Positions 16,140 to 24,605 are shown, counted from the stretch's first letter. The stretch is DNA of 32,730 nt from Carboxylicivirga fragile (GCA_025499625.1 JAFMVD010000061.1:1-32730); one strand, 5' to 3'. Program-made: numbers and translations. Notes: generated by a model from the sequence alone, not told the origin.

Positions 16140-19100
16140 ATGAAAGAAATAATAAATAGGAAGGTTTTGGTTAGTATGTTTTTCCTGGCATTTACAATGC
16201 TGGGGGTGATTTCATACAAGCAATTATCCTTTGAGTTGGTGCCTAACACTGAATATCCATTGCTTTTTGTGCGAGTAAGTGCATCATCGCAATTGGATCC
16301 TATTCATATGGAACAGGAAGGTGCCATCCCGATTGAAAGTGTAATTAGTACCTTGGAAGGCATCGAAAAAATTGAGACACGTGTTAATCCAGGTAGCGCC
16401 ATGATATTTGTGTACCTCAGTCGTGATGCTGATATTAAGTACAGTTACTTGAAGTTGGTTGAGAAGATTGAGAGTTCGTCGGGTGTATTACCCGAAACAA
16501 TGATGGCTCAGGTTTTCAAGGCTGATATTGACCAATTGAATAATGAATTCATGACGATTCAGGTCAGGGGCGAAGGAGGTGCTGATCGCATCCGAAATAT
16601 AGTTGAGCAAGACATTAAAAGTACGCTTGAAAGCATTGATGGGGTTTCGGCTGTTGAAGTGTCTGGTGGACGCCAAAAGTCCGTTGAAATTATATTTTAC
16701 CAAGATGTACTGGATAGCTATGGCTTAACGAGTGGTCAGATACGCCAAATGATTAATGGTGGTCAGAATGAGAAGATTTTTGCAGGGGAGGTGATACAAG
16801 GGCAGATGCGCTATTACGTTACTGCTGAAGCGGATTACAAACACATCGATGAAATTAAGAATATTGTAGTTAAGGCCGACGGACCTGTTCTTCTTAAAGA
16901 TATTTCGGAAATAGAATTTGGGGTAAAAGAGGATGATTCTTATAGTCGTGTGAATGGCATGGAAGCAGTTTCTGTTTCTATCTCTAAAGATGCTCAGGTA
17001 AACCTAATCGATCTGTCGAAGAGTACCTTAGCCCAATTAGATGATATTAACGCGGCATACGAAGTCAAAGGGATTGAATTGGTGGTGGAGTCAAATACGG
17101 CTGAAACCATGGAGAATAACCTTGATGGTATCATTGAATTAGCCTTTGTTGGAGGAATTTTGGCATTGTTTATTCTGTGGATTTTCTTAAATAATATTCC
17201 CTTGGTTGGAATGGTAATGTTATCCATTCCCTTATCAGTTTATGGCGCATTTAACTTTTTCTATGCGGCCGACATTACTATAAATATACTAACCTTAGTC
17301 GGTTTGGCGCTTGCCATTGGTATGCTGCTCGATAACAGTGTGGTGGTGATGGAGAATATTTATCGGGTGGCATCAAAGGGGAAGTTAAGTAGCGAGGAAA
17401 GTGTTGTTAAAGGAACAAAGGAAGTCTGGCGATCGGTAGCGGCGGCAACTTTTACAACCGTTTCAGTATTTCTTCCATTTGTCTTTTCTGAGAATATTCT
17501 CTTTCGCGAGGTAGCCCGACATATCAGTGTTTCCATCGTATCTACCTTGTTGGTTTCCTTATTGGTGGCACTACTTTTAATACCGATGTTGACGCATGTT
17601 TTTCTATCGGGATTAATGAAGAACCGAATTGAAGCACTGGAAAAATTATCCTTGCATAACCGATTGGTTCAATATTATATTCTGTTACTAAAGGCAACAC
17701 TTCGTAAACCGGCAGCTACCATTATATCTGTGTTATTGTTGTTTTTCGTTGTGCTAATAATCAGTATTGGCGTAAGTATCAGTACAGCACAAGAGGCTGA
17801 AACTACAGAGTTTGTAGTAAGTGTTGATATGGCTTCTGGTTCAATGCTTTCGAATACAGATCTTGTGGTGAGAGAAATAGAAAAGCGTTTGGATAATCTT
17901 GAAGAGAAAGAGGACGTAATAAGTCAAGTTTTTGAAGATAGGGCAACTGTTACAGTTAAGCTATTGGACGATTACAAAGATCTTGCTGACAGGAGTATTC
18001 CTGAAATTCGGCAGGATATAGAAGAGCGGATTGACAATGTAGAAGGTGGTGAAATAAGTGTAGCCCAAGGAGGAACAAGTTCGATGGGTGGAGGCGGAGG
18101 CTTTGGCTCTAACCCAGGTATGGGCATGTTAATGTTTATGGGATTGGGTGAGCAGGAAGAAAAAGTTGTGATCAATGGAGAAGATTACGACCAAATGCTT
18201 GCAGTGGCCAACGATGTGGAATATTATCTCGAAAATGAAATAGATAATATGCGTCGTGTAAGAATATCATCGGCCAACAGACGACCCGAAGTGCATATTG
18301 ATATGGATGCCTACCTCATGGGAATGTATGACGTATCGCCTAATAATGTGGTGAATGAATTATTTACCTTTCGATCAGAAGTAGCTTCTGGTGGTCAGTT
18401 AAAGGTTGACAATGAAACCTACGATATCATCATGAAAACCATAGATGAGCCGGTACTAGAAGAGGTGTCGGCTAAGACAATGGAAGATTTGCAGAAACTT
18501 AATGTTAAGAGTAATGCTCAAAACATTATTCCATTGAAGGATTTTTCAACTATAAATTATTCCTCAGGTCGATCAGAGATTCAACGCGTCAATCAGCAAA
18601 AAGAAATTGAAGTGACCTACCAGTTTTCTGAGGAAGTTAATAGCTCGAAGACCTTATTGGAGGACGCTCGTAAGCAAGTTGATGAGTTAATTGCCAATAT
18701 TCCAAAATCGTCATCAGTTTCTCTCAAGGTAATTCATGAGGAAGATATGTTTGCCGAGTTTAAATTTTTAGGCTTGGTTGGTTTATGGCTTATTTTTATG
18801 ATACTAGCTTCGGTATTCGAATCGTTCAGCGCGCCAGTTGTAATGCTATTTTCGGTGCCCTTGGCAGCTATTGGTTCATTGTTGGCTTTGGTATTCACAG
18901 GTAATTCATTGATGAACCTTAATAGTTTCATTGGTTTCCTCATATTACTGGGTGTTGTTGTTAATAACGGAATTCTACTCATCGATTATTCCCGACAATT
19001 AAGGCGCGATGGTTATGGACATGCCCGATCATTGATGCAAGCCGGTATTTCGCGTATTCGCCCAATAAGTATTACTGCAATTACAACAATTATAGCCATG

Positions 19101-20852
19101 CTGCCTCTAGCAATGGGTAAATCAGAATATGTTGGAATACTGGGAGCTCCTTTTGCAATTACAGTGGTTGGAGGTTTGAGTTTTAGTACGCTTTTGACCT
19201 TAGTATTTATGCCAACTTTCGCCTTTGGACTTGAGAAAGCTTTGACCTGGATTCGTTCTTTGGCATGGGTTTTAAAAGTTGTCATGTATTTAAGTTGGAC
19301 AGTGGGTGCATTGCTTGTTTATTTCTTTGCAGATGTGTCCTTTGCCTGGCAGCTATTATACTATGTTCTTATAATTAGTGGAGTGCCATCCATACTATAT
19401 TTCGTTCTATCATCGCTTCGAATGGCCAATGAGCAATTGATTGAACAAGGTGATGATGTTTCTATTACCATTCGAAACTTGGTGAAGGTATATGATCGTG
19501 ATGGTCGGTTTATGCGCGAATGGAAAGCGCGTGAGGCAAAATACAAGGAGCGATCAAAACAGGAGTCAAAATCATTACGTGATATTCTAAAGAATCTTAT
19601 TTGGCAGGTACCTTTAATCGGATACATCTGTTATTTTACTTGGTGGTATGTCGAATCTGGTTTTTGGGGCTTGATTTTTACTGTCTTTAATTACTTTTTG
19701 TTTATGTCGGTGTATAATTCTATTGTGAGTTATTGGCGTAACAAAAGTACTACAGAATTAAAATGGGATAAAAAAATAAAGGTAGCCGTAAAATGGCTTT
19801 ATCCTTTATTTGCTGTCATCGCATATCACCTTAGATGGGATTCGATAGCTATGCTGGTTATCATTGCTACATTCTGGTATGCTATTTTGGCTTTAGTAGT
19901 GGCAGGTAATAAACTGAAGCGCGATCGTGTCAACATCGAACGTGTAACGGGTCGAATGGCTGGATTGCGAAGAACATTCTATCGTATGGTGCGGGCTATA
20001 CCTTTTATTGGTAAGGAGAAGGTACCATTTAAAGCGGTTAAAGGCGTGTCCATGGAGTTCAAAACAGGCATGATCGGATTGCTTGGGCCTAATGGTGCGG
20101 GTAAGACTACGCTTATGCGAATTATCTGCGGTATTCTCGATCAAAGTTATGGTAAGGTATATATAAATGGATATGATACTGCTGAAAAACGCGAAGAGTT
20201 GCAGGGCTTGATCGGTTATTTACCTCAGGAGTTTGGAACTTATGAGAACATGACAGCATATGAGTTTTTGGATTATCAAGCCATGGTGCGTGGGGTTACC
20301 AAAGATGAGGTACGTTATGAACGTTTAGAGTATGTGCTTAAATCGGTTCACATGTGGGAGCGCAAGGATGATAAGATTGGCGCATTCTCAGGAGGAATGA
20401 AACAACGTATTGGTATTGCCATGATATTATTGCATTTGCCTAAGATACTAGTGGTAGATGAACCAACTGCTGGTTTAGATCCTCGCGAACGTATTCGTTT
20501 CCGAAACCTACTGGTTGAGTTGAGTCGTGAACGTATCGTACTATTTTCAACGCATATTATTGAAGATATAGCAAGTTCGTGTAATCAGGTTGCTGTTATG
20601 AATAAAGGTGATTTGAGATATTGGGGTGTACCTAGTGAAATGGTGCAAATTGCAACTGATAAGGTGTGGCAGTTTGATGTGCCTGCCGAAGATTTTGATA
20701 GGGTTAATAAACAGTTTGTGATAGTACATCATATGCGAAACGGCGACAACATAAGAGTGCGTTGTTTATCAGAGCAGCAACCAATGGATGGTGCCGAAAA
20801 GGTAAATGCTGTGCTTGAAGACGCTTATATCTGGTTACTGAAGAACAAATAA
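16140..20852 (+). CDS. RND permease fused to an ABC ATPase with a membrane insertion in the ATPase
   Basis: A 1570-residue fusion. Residues 1 to about 1035 are a complete RND permease: LLDNSVVVMENIYR in helix 4 (D398-N399) and LLGVVVNNGILLID in helix 10 (N942-N943, no relay Lys). A Gly/Met-rich loop (about 645-671) lies in the second porter domain. About two extra helices follow (1040-1100). Then VSITIRNLVKVYD (1107-1119) looks like the first strand of an ABC ATPase, but the rest resumes only at PFKAVKGVSMEF (from 1296), after about 175 residues holding a charged helix and about four membrane helices. The ATPase is complete: Walker A GPNGAGKTT (1316-1324), LPQEF, signature FSGGMKQR (1416-1423), Walker B VVDEPTAGLDP (catalytic E1441) and H1472. 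The frame is open throughout, so this is one protein, not two genes. Confidence 0.92.
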   Translation: MKEIINRKVLVSMFFLAFTMLGVISYKQLSFELVPNTEYPLLFVRVSASSQLDPIHMEQEGAIPIESVISTLEGIEKIETRVNPGSAMIFVYLSRDADIKYSYLKLVEKIESSSGVLPETMMAQVFKADIDQLNNEFMTIQVRGEGGADRIRNIVEQDIKSTLESIDGVSAVEVSGGRQKSVEIIFYQDVLDSYGLTSGQIRQMINGGQNEKIFAGEVIQGQMRYYVTAEADYKHIDEIKNIVVKADGPVLLKDISEIEFGVKEDDSYSRVNGMEAVSVSISKDAQVNLIDLSKSTLAQLDDINAAYEVKGIELVVESNTAETMENNLDGIIELAFVGGILALFILWIFLNNIPLVGMVMLSIPLSVYGAFNFFYAADITINILTLVGLALAIGMLLDNSVVVMENIYRVASKGKLSSEESVVKGTKEVWRSVAAATFTTVSVFLPFVFSENILFREVARHISVSIVSTLLVSLLVALLLIPMLTHVFLSGLMKNRIEALEKLSLHNRLVQYYILLLKATLRKPAATIISVLLLFFVVLIISIGVSISTAQEAETTEFVVSVDMASGSMLSNTDLVVREIEKRLDNLEEKEDVISQVFEDRATVTVKLLDDYKDLADRSIPEIRQDIEERIDNVEGGEISVAQGGTSSMGGGGGFGSNPGMGMLMFMGLGEQEEKVVINGEDYDQMLAVANDVEYYLENEIDNMRRVRISSANRRPEVHIDMDAYLMGMYDVSPNNVVNELFTFRSEVASGGQLKVDNETYDIIMKTIDEPVLEEVSAKTMEDLQKLNVKSNAQNIIPLKDFSTINYSSGRSEIQRVNQQKEIEVTYQFSEEVNSSKTLLEDARKQVDELIANIPKSSSVSLKVIHEEDMFAEFKFLGLVGLWLIFMILASVFESFSAPVVMLFSVPLAAIGSLLALVFTGNSLMNLNSFIGFLILLGVVVNNGILLIDYSRQLRRDGYGHARSLMQAGISRIRPISITAITTIIAMLPLAMGKSEYVGILGAPFAITVVGGLSFSTLLTLVFMPTFAFGLEKALTWIRSLAWVLKVVMYLSWTVGALLVYFFADVSFAWQLLYYVLIISGVPSILYFVLSSLRMANEQLIEQGDDVSITIRNLVKVYDRDGRFMREWKAREAKYKERSKQESKSLRDILKNLIWQVPLIGYICYFTWWYVESGFWGLIFTVFNYFLFMSVYNSIVSYWRNKSTTELKWDKKIKVAVKWLYPLFAVIAYHLRWDSIAMLVIIATFWYAILALVVAGNKLKRDRVNIERVTGRMAGLRRTFYRMVRAIPFIGKEKVPFKAVKGVSMEFKTGMIGLLGPNGAGKTTLMRIICGILDQSYGKVYINGYDTAEKREELQGLIGYLPQEFGTYENMTAYEFLDYQAMVRGVTKDEVRYERLEYVLKSVHMWERKDDKIGAFSGGMKQRIGIAMILLHLPKILVVDEPTAGLDPRERIRFRNLLVELSRERIVLFSTHIIEDIASSCNQVAVMNKGDLRYWGVPSEMVQIATDKVWQFDVPAEDFDRVNKQFVIVHHMRNGDNIRVRCLSEQQPMDGAEKVNAVLEDAYIWLLKNK

Positions 20853-20863
20853 AATGTTGAATA

Positions 20864-21589
20864 ATGACGAAAAATATTTCATATAAAAGCATTTCTAACG
20901 CCACTTTTCTGAAATTCATTAAGTACAACTTAAAGGTGGTGTTTGGTAATAAGTTTATCTATTTCTTAGGTGCTTCATTAATTTTTTATTTGCTAATAAC
21001 CTCCATTAGTCTTTTTGGAGCTGATACAGTAAGTGTACAAGGGGTATATTATCAATTGATGTTTCCAGCTTTCTTGTTGGTATTTTTTCCTACTACATAT
21101 GGTATTCAAAACGATGAAGATGCTCGGATACTTGAAATCTTATTTGGTATTCCCAACTACCGTTATAAAATATGGTTAGTCCGATTGGTAATGGCCTTTT
21201 TTATGGTGTTTTGGTTTGTGTTTGTAATGGCAAACCTGAGTAGCGTCATATTAATCAATGTACCAGTTTGGGAAATAACCTTTCGCTTAATGATACCGGT
21301 TGTTCTATTTGGTATGTTAGGCTTTTTCTTTAGTACAGTAATAAAGAATGGTAACGGTACAGCAGTTGTAGTTGTTGTAATAGGATTAGTAGTTTGGATT
21401 TTGGTTGGGTTTTTGGAATACAGTTCCTGGAATGTATTTCTTAATCCTTTTGATTTACCTTCTAATATGAGTGAAGTCGTTTGGGCTAATGTTGTGGCTA
21501 AACACATTCGAACATGGGTGATTGTATCTGGTATTGCTGGTTTATGGGGACTTTTAAACCTCCAGAATAGAGAGAAGTTTATTAAATAA
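20864..21589 (+). CDS. ABC-2 type permease, short
   Basis: A 241-residue integral membrane protein with six predicted helices: FIYFLGASLIFYLLITSI, LMFPAFLLVFFPTTYGI, LVRLVMAFFMVFWFVFVMANL, LMIPVVLFGMLGFFFSTVI, VVVVIGLVVWILVGFLEY and TWVIVSGIAGLWGLLNL. The IQNDEDARILEILFGIPNYRYKIWLVR loop is typical of ABC-2 permeases, where it touches the ATPase. It starts 11 bases after the RND-ABC fusion, so it is the likely partner of that protein's C-terminal ATPase, or the half-partner of the larger permease encoded at the operon's start. It has no extracytoplasmic domain. It is the last gene before a strong terminator. Confidence 0.85.
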   Translation: MTKNISYKSISNATFLKFIKYNLKVVFGNKFIYFLGASLIFYLLITSISLFGADTVSVQGVYYQLMFPAFLLVFFPTTYGIQNDEDARILEILFGIPNYRYKIWLVRLVMAFFMVFWFVFVMANLSSVILINVPVWEITFRLMIPVVLFGMLGFFFSTVIKNGNGTAVVVVVIGLVVWILVGFLEYSSWNVFLNPFDLPSNMSEVVWANVVAKHIRTWVIVSGIAGLWGLLNLQNREKFIK

Positions 21590-21638
21590 TAGGGCCACAT
21601 TCATAGTTCAAATGGTATAAAAATTATACAGCATAAAA

Positions 21639-21658
21639 AAAGCGCCGAAAGGCGCTTT
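21639..21658. terminator. Bidirectional terminator between convergent genes
   Basis: AAAGCGCC, GAAA loop, GGCGCTTT form a perfect 8-bp GC-rich stem, preceded by an A-run and followed by a T-rich stretch. It can end the ABC/RND operon from the left and the small HTH gene from the right. Confidence 0.85.
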
Positions 21659-21684
21659 ATATATTTTGTTTGGTTACTCGAAGA

Positions 21685-21954
21685 TTAACTTTCTGCAAAG
21701 TGTTTTTTACCACTTAACATATCGCGGGCCATGTCTAAAATAGTTGTATCATCTAGTTCTACTATACCACCATCAGGTCCTTGCTCAAGATGAATTCCTA
21801 CACTTTTTCCTCGATCGTAGTTAGCACCGCCAAAGTAATTTCTTACTGTCTCTACGTCGAGGTGCAACTCATCGGCGATCGTCTTCATACTTCCATCAGG
21901 CAGACTATCTTTAATCTTCCTAAGTTGATTGAATGTGATTGTTGTTGTACTCAT
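21685..21954 (-). CDS. Small helix-turn-helix DNA-binding protein
   Basis: An 89-residue cytosolic protein. Its N-terminal part (TFNQLRKIKDSLPDGSMKTIADELHLDVETVRNYFGG) reads as a small HTH, with MKTIADELHLDVETVRNYF as the two helices. It is followed by LEQGPDGGIVELDDTTILDMARDML. Proteins of this kind occur widely in Bacteroidota without known function; I do not know a specific target. The ATG at 21954 is used because the only longer start is a TTG at 21978. It stands alone, convergent to the transporter operon and separated from the upstream kinase by 259 bases. Confidence 0.75.
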   Translation of the reverse strand: MSTTTITFNQLRKIKDSLPDGSMKTIADELHLDVETVRNYFGGANYDRGKSVGIHLEQGPDGGIVELDDTTILDMARDMLSGKKHFAES

Positions 21955-22071
21955 ATTGATAGTTTTTAAGTAACACAATACTTTGTACTAAAAATAGAAA
22001 ATTAATTTGAATATTAAAATTGAATTAATATAAAAAACAAATCTTAAACATTATTTAATGTCATTTAATTG

Positions 22072-22090
22072 CAAATATCACAAGTATTTG
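22072..22090. promoter_or_regulatory. Inverted repeat in the 21955-22213 gap
   Basis: CAAATA (22072-22077) and TATTTG (22085-22090) form 6-bp arms around 7 bases. The 259-base AT-rich gap separates two minus-strand genes and must hold the promoter of the small HTH gene. I could not place that promoter with confidence. Confidence 0.2.
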
Positions 22091-22213
22091 TTCTAGAAAA
22101 ATCGGAGGGACTTAAGAAGTATAAAGCGTTTTGCATGCTTTTTTAAACGGCTAGTTGTATTAATTTAAAATTAGAGATGAAAAAATAAAAAATGTTTAAC
22201 TTTTAAGTCGTAT

Positions 22214-23575
22214 CTATTCACTAATTGAAATGGCACTATAAGCTTTGTTTTCAATTGTAAAGTGAAACACCGTACCACGTTCAACATTGGCCTCTATCCA
22301 TATTTTTCCACCTAATGTTTCCACAATTCCTTTGGATATTGCCAAACCTAAACCAGTGCCATTTACAAATCGCTCTTCTGAATCAATTTTTGTAAATCGA
22401 TTAAAAATGGTAAGCTGGTCTTCTGCCTTGATGCCAATTCCTGTGTCACTTACGTAGCATTTTATACCAAATCTGATAGGAGTGATGCCTATGTTTATTT
22501 CTCCTTCATCCGTAAATTTAATGGCGTTATTGATCAGGTTAATAAATACCTGCTTCAGATAATGGCCATCTGTTTTTATTATAAATGCTGAATTCGGGAT
22601 AGTAAATTTTAACCTTAGATTTTTATGGTTCTTTATCTGATACAGATCTTTTAATTCAAGTAGTATATCTTTCAGGTCATTATCTTTAAAGTTAGTTTTA
22701 AGTTGTTTGGCTTCGATTATTGAAAAGTCAAGAATGTTTTCGATTATTTGTAATAAGTAATTGCCATTTTGAAGTATGGTTTTAATGTAGCTCCTTCTTT
22801 CTTCTTCGGTGTTATGCATTTCCATCAAGCTAATCTCTGAAAATCCAATGATGGCGTTCAAAGGAGTACGTACTTCGTGACTCATATTTGCCAAAAATTT
22901 TGATTTTAGAACATCGGCATCTTCAGCTTTTCTTTTGGCAATTTTTAATTGATCAATTTTATCTTCCAGTTCATATTGCAGTTCATTCTGCTGGTCAATG
23001 GTATTCTCAAGCCCACGTACCAGCATAGCCAAAGGTATTGCCACAACAGCTGAAATAGCAAAGGTGTTGGATGCCACGGTTATCCAGTGGAACGGAGTGT
23101 ATTGGGTTATACCTAGTTCGCCAAATACCTTGTATTCTAAACCGAGTGCTATAAGTGCAATAATTAGAAATGCGATGATAAGGCTTGTAATAGCTCCCTT
23201 TATTCTTAATAAAATTGAAGCTATAATAGTAAAGCCAATCAGGTAGGTATTACCTGCTCCTGCCGGGCCAAGTATTATTAACAACCCTATGGATACAAGA
23301 AATGGGATAGCAATTAGAGAAATGGCTCTGAAGGTGTACTTGAGTTTATTATTTAAAAAGAGGAATAGTAAAAAACCATAAGCGATAGAATCAATTATAC
23401 CTATAATGTATACTTCTTTAATAATGGACATATATATGCCAAAAGCACTGGCTATAAACCCAAATAAACAGATTAATAACAAAATACTGTTCAATACTTT
23501 GTTACGCCAATAAGTTATTCCCTCCTTTGGTTCAAAATCCTTCGTTTCGAACTGTTTATATACCCACTCCTTCAT
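22214..23575 (-). CDS. Six-helix membrane sensor histidine kinase
   Basis: A 453-residue kinase. Six predicted transmembrane helices fill about residues 28-185, with almost no periplasmic loop, suggesting it senses a membrane or intramembrane signal. A coiled coil follows (NTIDQQNELQYELEDKIDQL). The HisKA domain has H233 in MSHEVRTPLNAIIGF. The HATPase domain shows the N box (INNAIKFTDEG), G1 (SDTGIGIK), F box (IFNRFTKI) and G2 (NGTGLGLAI). No receiver or PAS domain and no neighbouring response regulator are present, so it is an orphan kinase. The ATG at 23575 begins the protein with a soluble segment of about 27 residues before the first helix. It is divergent from the cupin gene, sharing a 170-base gap. 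Confidence 0.9.
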   Translation of the reverse strand: MKEWVYKQFETKDFEPKEGITYWRNKVLNSILLLICLFGFIASAFGIYMSIIKEVYIIGIIDSIAYGFLLFLFLNNKLKYTFRAISLIAIPFLVSIGLLIILGPAGAGNTYLIGFTIIASILLRIKGAITSLIIAFLIIALIALGLEYKVFGELGITQYTPFHWITVASNTFAISAVVAIPLAMLVRGLENTIDQQNELQYELEDKIDQLKIAKRKAEDADVLKSKFLANMSHEVRTPLNAIIGFSEISLMEMHNTEEERRSYIKTILQNGNYLLQIIENILDFSIIEAKQLKTNFKDNDLKDILLELKDLYQIKNHKNLRLKFTIPNSAFIIKTDGHYLKQVFINLINNAIKFTDEGEINIGITPIRFGIKCYVSDTGIGIKAEDQLTIFNRFTKIDSEERFVNGTGLGLAISKGIVETLGGKIWIEANVERGTVFHFTIENKAYSAISISE

Positions 23576-23683
23576 AAAAATGCCTTACGTTATATAATTA
23601 AAAAAGTTCCCTTCCATGGCTATAGATTTATAGAAATTATTTTCTTATTTTTATTGAGTTTAAATAAAAGAAGCGAATTAAGT

Positions 23684-23714
23684 ACTTGACATGCAATGAT
23701 TGATCAAGTCAAGT
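23684..23714. promoter_or_regulatory. Candidate operator between histidine kinase and cupin genes
   Basis: ACTTGAC (23684-23690) and GTCAAGT (23708-23714) are perfect 7-bp inverted arms separated by 17 bases, in the divergent gap and 32 bases before the cupin ATG. A weak promoter-like pair, TTG at 23700 and TATTATAG at 23722, overlaps it. Confidence 0.35.
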
Positions 23715-23745
23715 TAAACAATATTATAGTACAAATACTAAAATT

Positions 23746-24093
23746 ATGAAGAAATCGTCACTTGTTGAGAATATAGAATACAAAGAAAATAGGCCAGCTA
23801 TTAATGTTTTATTTGAGAGCGATACCTCGAAAGAAATTCGGATAGTATTTCGGAAAGGGCAGGTTATGGCCGAACATAAAACTTCGTATCCAATAAGCGT
23901 TGAAATTTTTGAAGGAGAAATTGAGTTTGGAGTTAAAGGAGAAAAACTGGTTTTGGTTAGGGGGGACTTAGTGGCGCTTGATGCGAATGTGCCTCATGAT
24001 TTATTAGCAAATGCAGATAGCATTGTCCGATTAACACTTGCAAAGGGAGATTTGGTTCAGCGTGTTGTGAGTGTGGCAAAAGGTGAAAAATAA
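23746..24093 (+). CDS. Cupin-domain protein
   Basis: A 115-residue single-domain cupin. The beta-barrel motifs are seen as MAEHKTSYPISVEIFEGEIEF and LVRGDLVALDANVPHDLLA. The first motif keeps H and E positions (EHKTSYP, EIFEG) and the second keeps the PH (NVPHDL), so a metal site is plausible though reduced. Such small cupins often act as sensors or minor enzymes; no substrate can be assigned. The gene after it starts 17 bases downstream, so they are probably co-transcribed. Confidence 0.8.
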   Translation: MKKSSLVENIEYKENRPAINVLFESDTSKEIRIVFRKGQVMAEHKTSYPISVEIFEGEIEFGVKGEKLVLVRGDLVALDANVPHDLLANADSIVRLTLAKGDLVQRVVSVAKGEK

Positions 24094-24110
24094 TTTCAAA
24101 TTTATAAGTT

Positions 24111-24545
24111 ATGGCAACAATTAATACGTATTTAACCTTCAATGGGAATTGTGAGGAAGTTTTTGAATTTTATAAAAGTGTTTTTGGTGGTGACTATGAT
24201 CACTTTGGCAGGTTTAGCGAAATGCCTTCCGAAAAACCTTTGCCCAAAGAAGAAGCTGATAAAATAATGCATGTTTCTTTACCTATTAGTAAAGAGTCGG
24301 TTTTAATGGGAAGTGATTCGTCAGAAGCTTTTGGTAAGGTAACTAGTGTTGGAGATAACTTTTCAATATCAATAAACGCAGAATCTGAGGAAGAGGCGAA
24401 TATGCTTTTTAACGGACTATCTGAAGGTGGTAAGGTTAATATGCCCCTCGAAAAAACATTTTGGGGATCGTTGTTTGGCATGTTCACTGATAAATATAGT
24501 ATCAACTGGATGGTGAGTTACGATTACGAACAAAAGAATCAATAG
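24111..24545 (+). CDS. PhnB/YjdN-like VOC-fold protein
   Basis: A 144-residue protein of the PhnB-like branch of the glyoxalase/VOC superfamily. The start INTYLTFNGNCEEVFEFYKS and the FGG that follows are characteristic, then MHVSLPISKESVLMGSD, and the C-terminal WGSLFGMFTDKYSINWMVSY matches the usual ending in which the domain closes on itself. Function in this family is largely unknown; the name comes from an E. coli protein near phosphonate genes and does not imply a phosphonate role here. It lies between a cupin and a second VOC gene. Confidence 0.88.
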   Translation: MATINTYLTFNGNCEEVFEFYKSVFGGDYDHFGRFSEMPSEKPLPKEEADKIMHVSLPISKESVLMGSDSSEAFGKVTSVGDNFSISINAESEEEANMLFNGLSEGGKVNMPLEKTFWGSLFGMFTDKYSINWMVSYDYEQKNQ

Positions 24546-24605
24546 CTTATAATCAAGTGAAGTGTTGGAAATAGAATGTCGTTTTTTTACAATTTAACGA
24601 TTAAG

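Noticed and set aside
16140-20852. Two separate genes merged by a frame error
   Set aside because: The frame is open without stops, no ATG with leader signals precedes the ATPase, and protein-like sequence continues through the junction.
21163-21600. 145-codon minus-strand open frame
   Set aside because: It is antisense to the short ABC-2 permease, rich in Thr, Asn and Ile as expected for the reverse of a hydrophobic gene, and crosses the permease stop codon.
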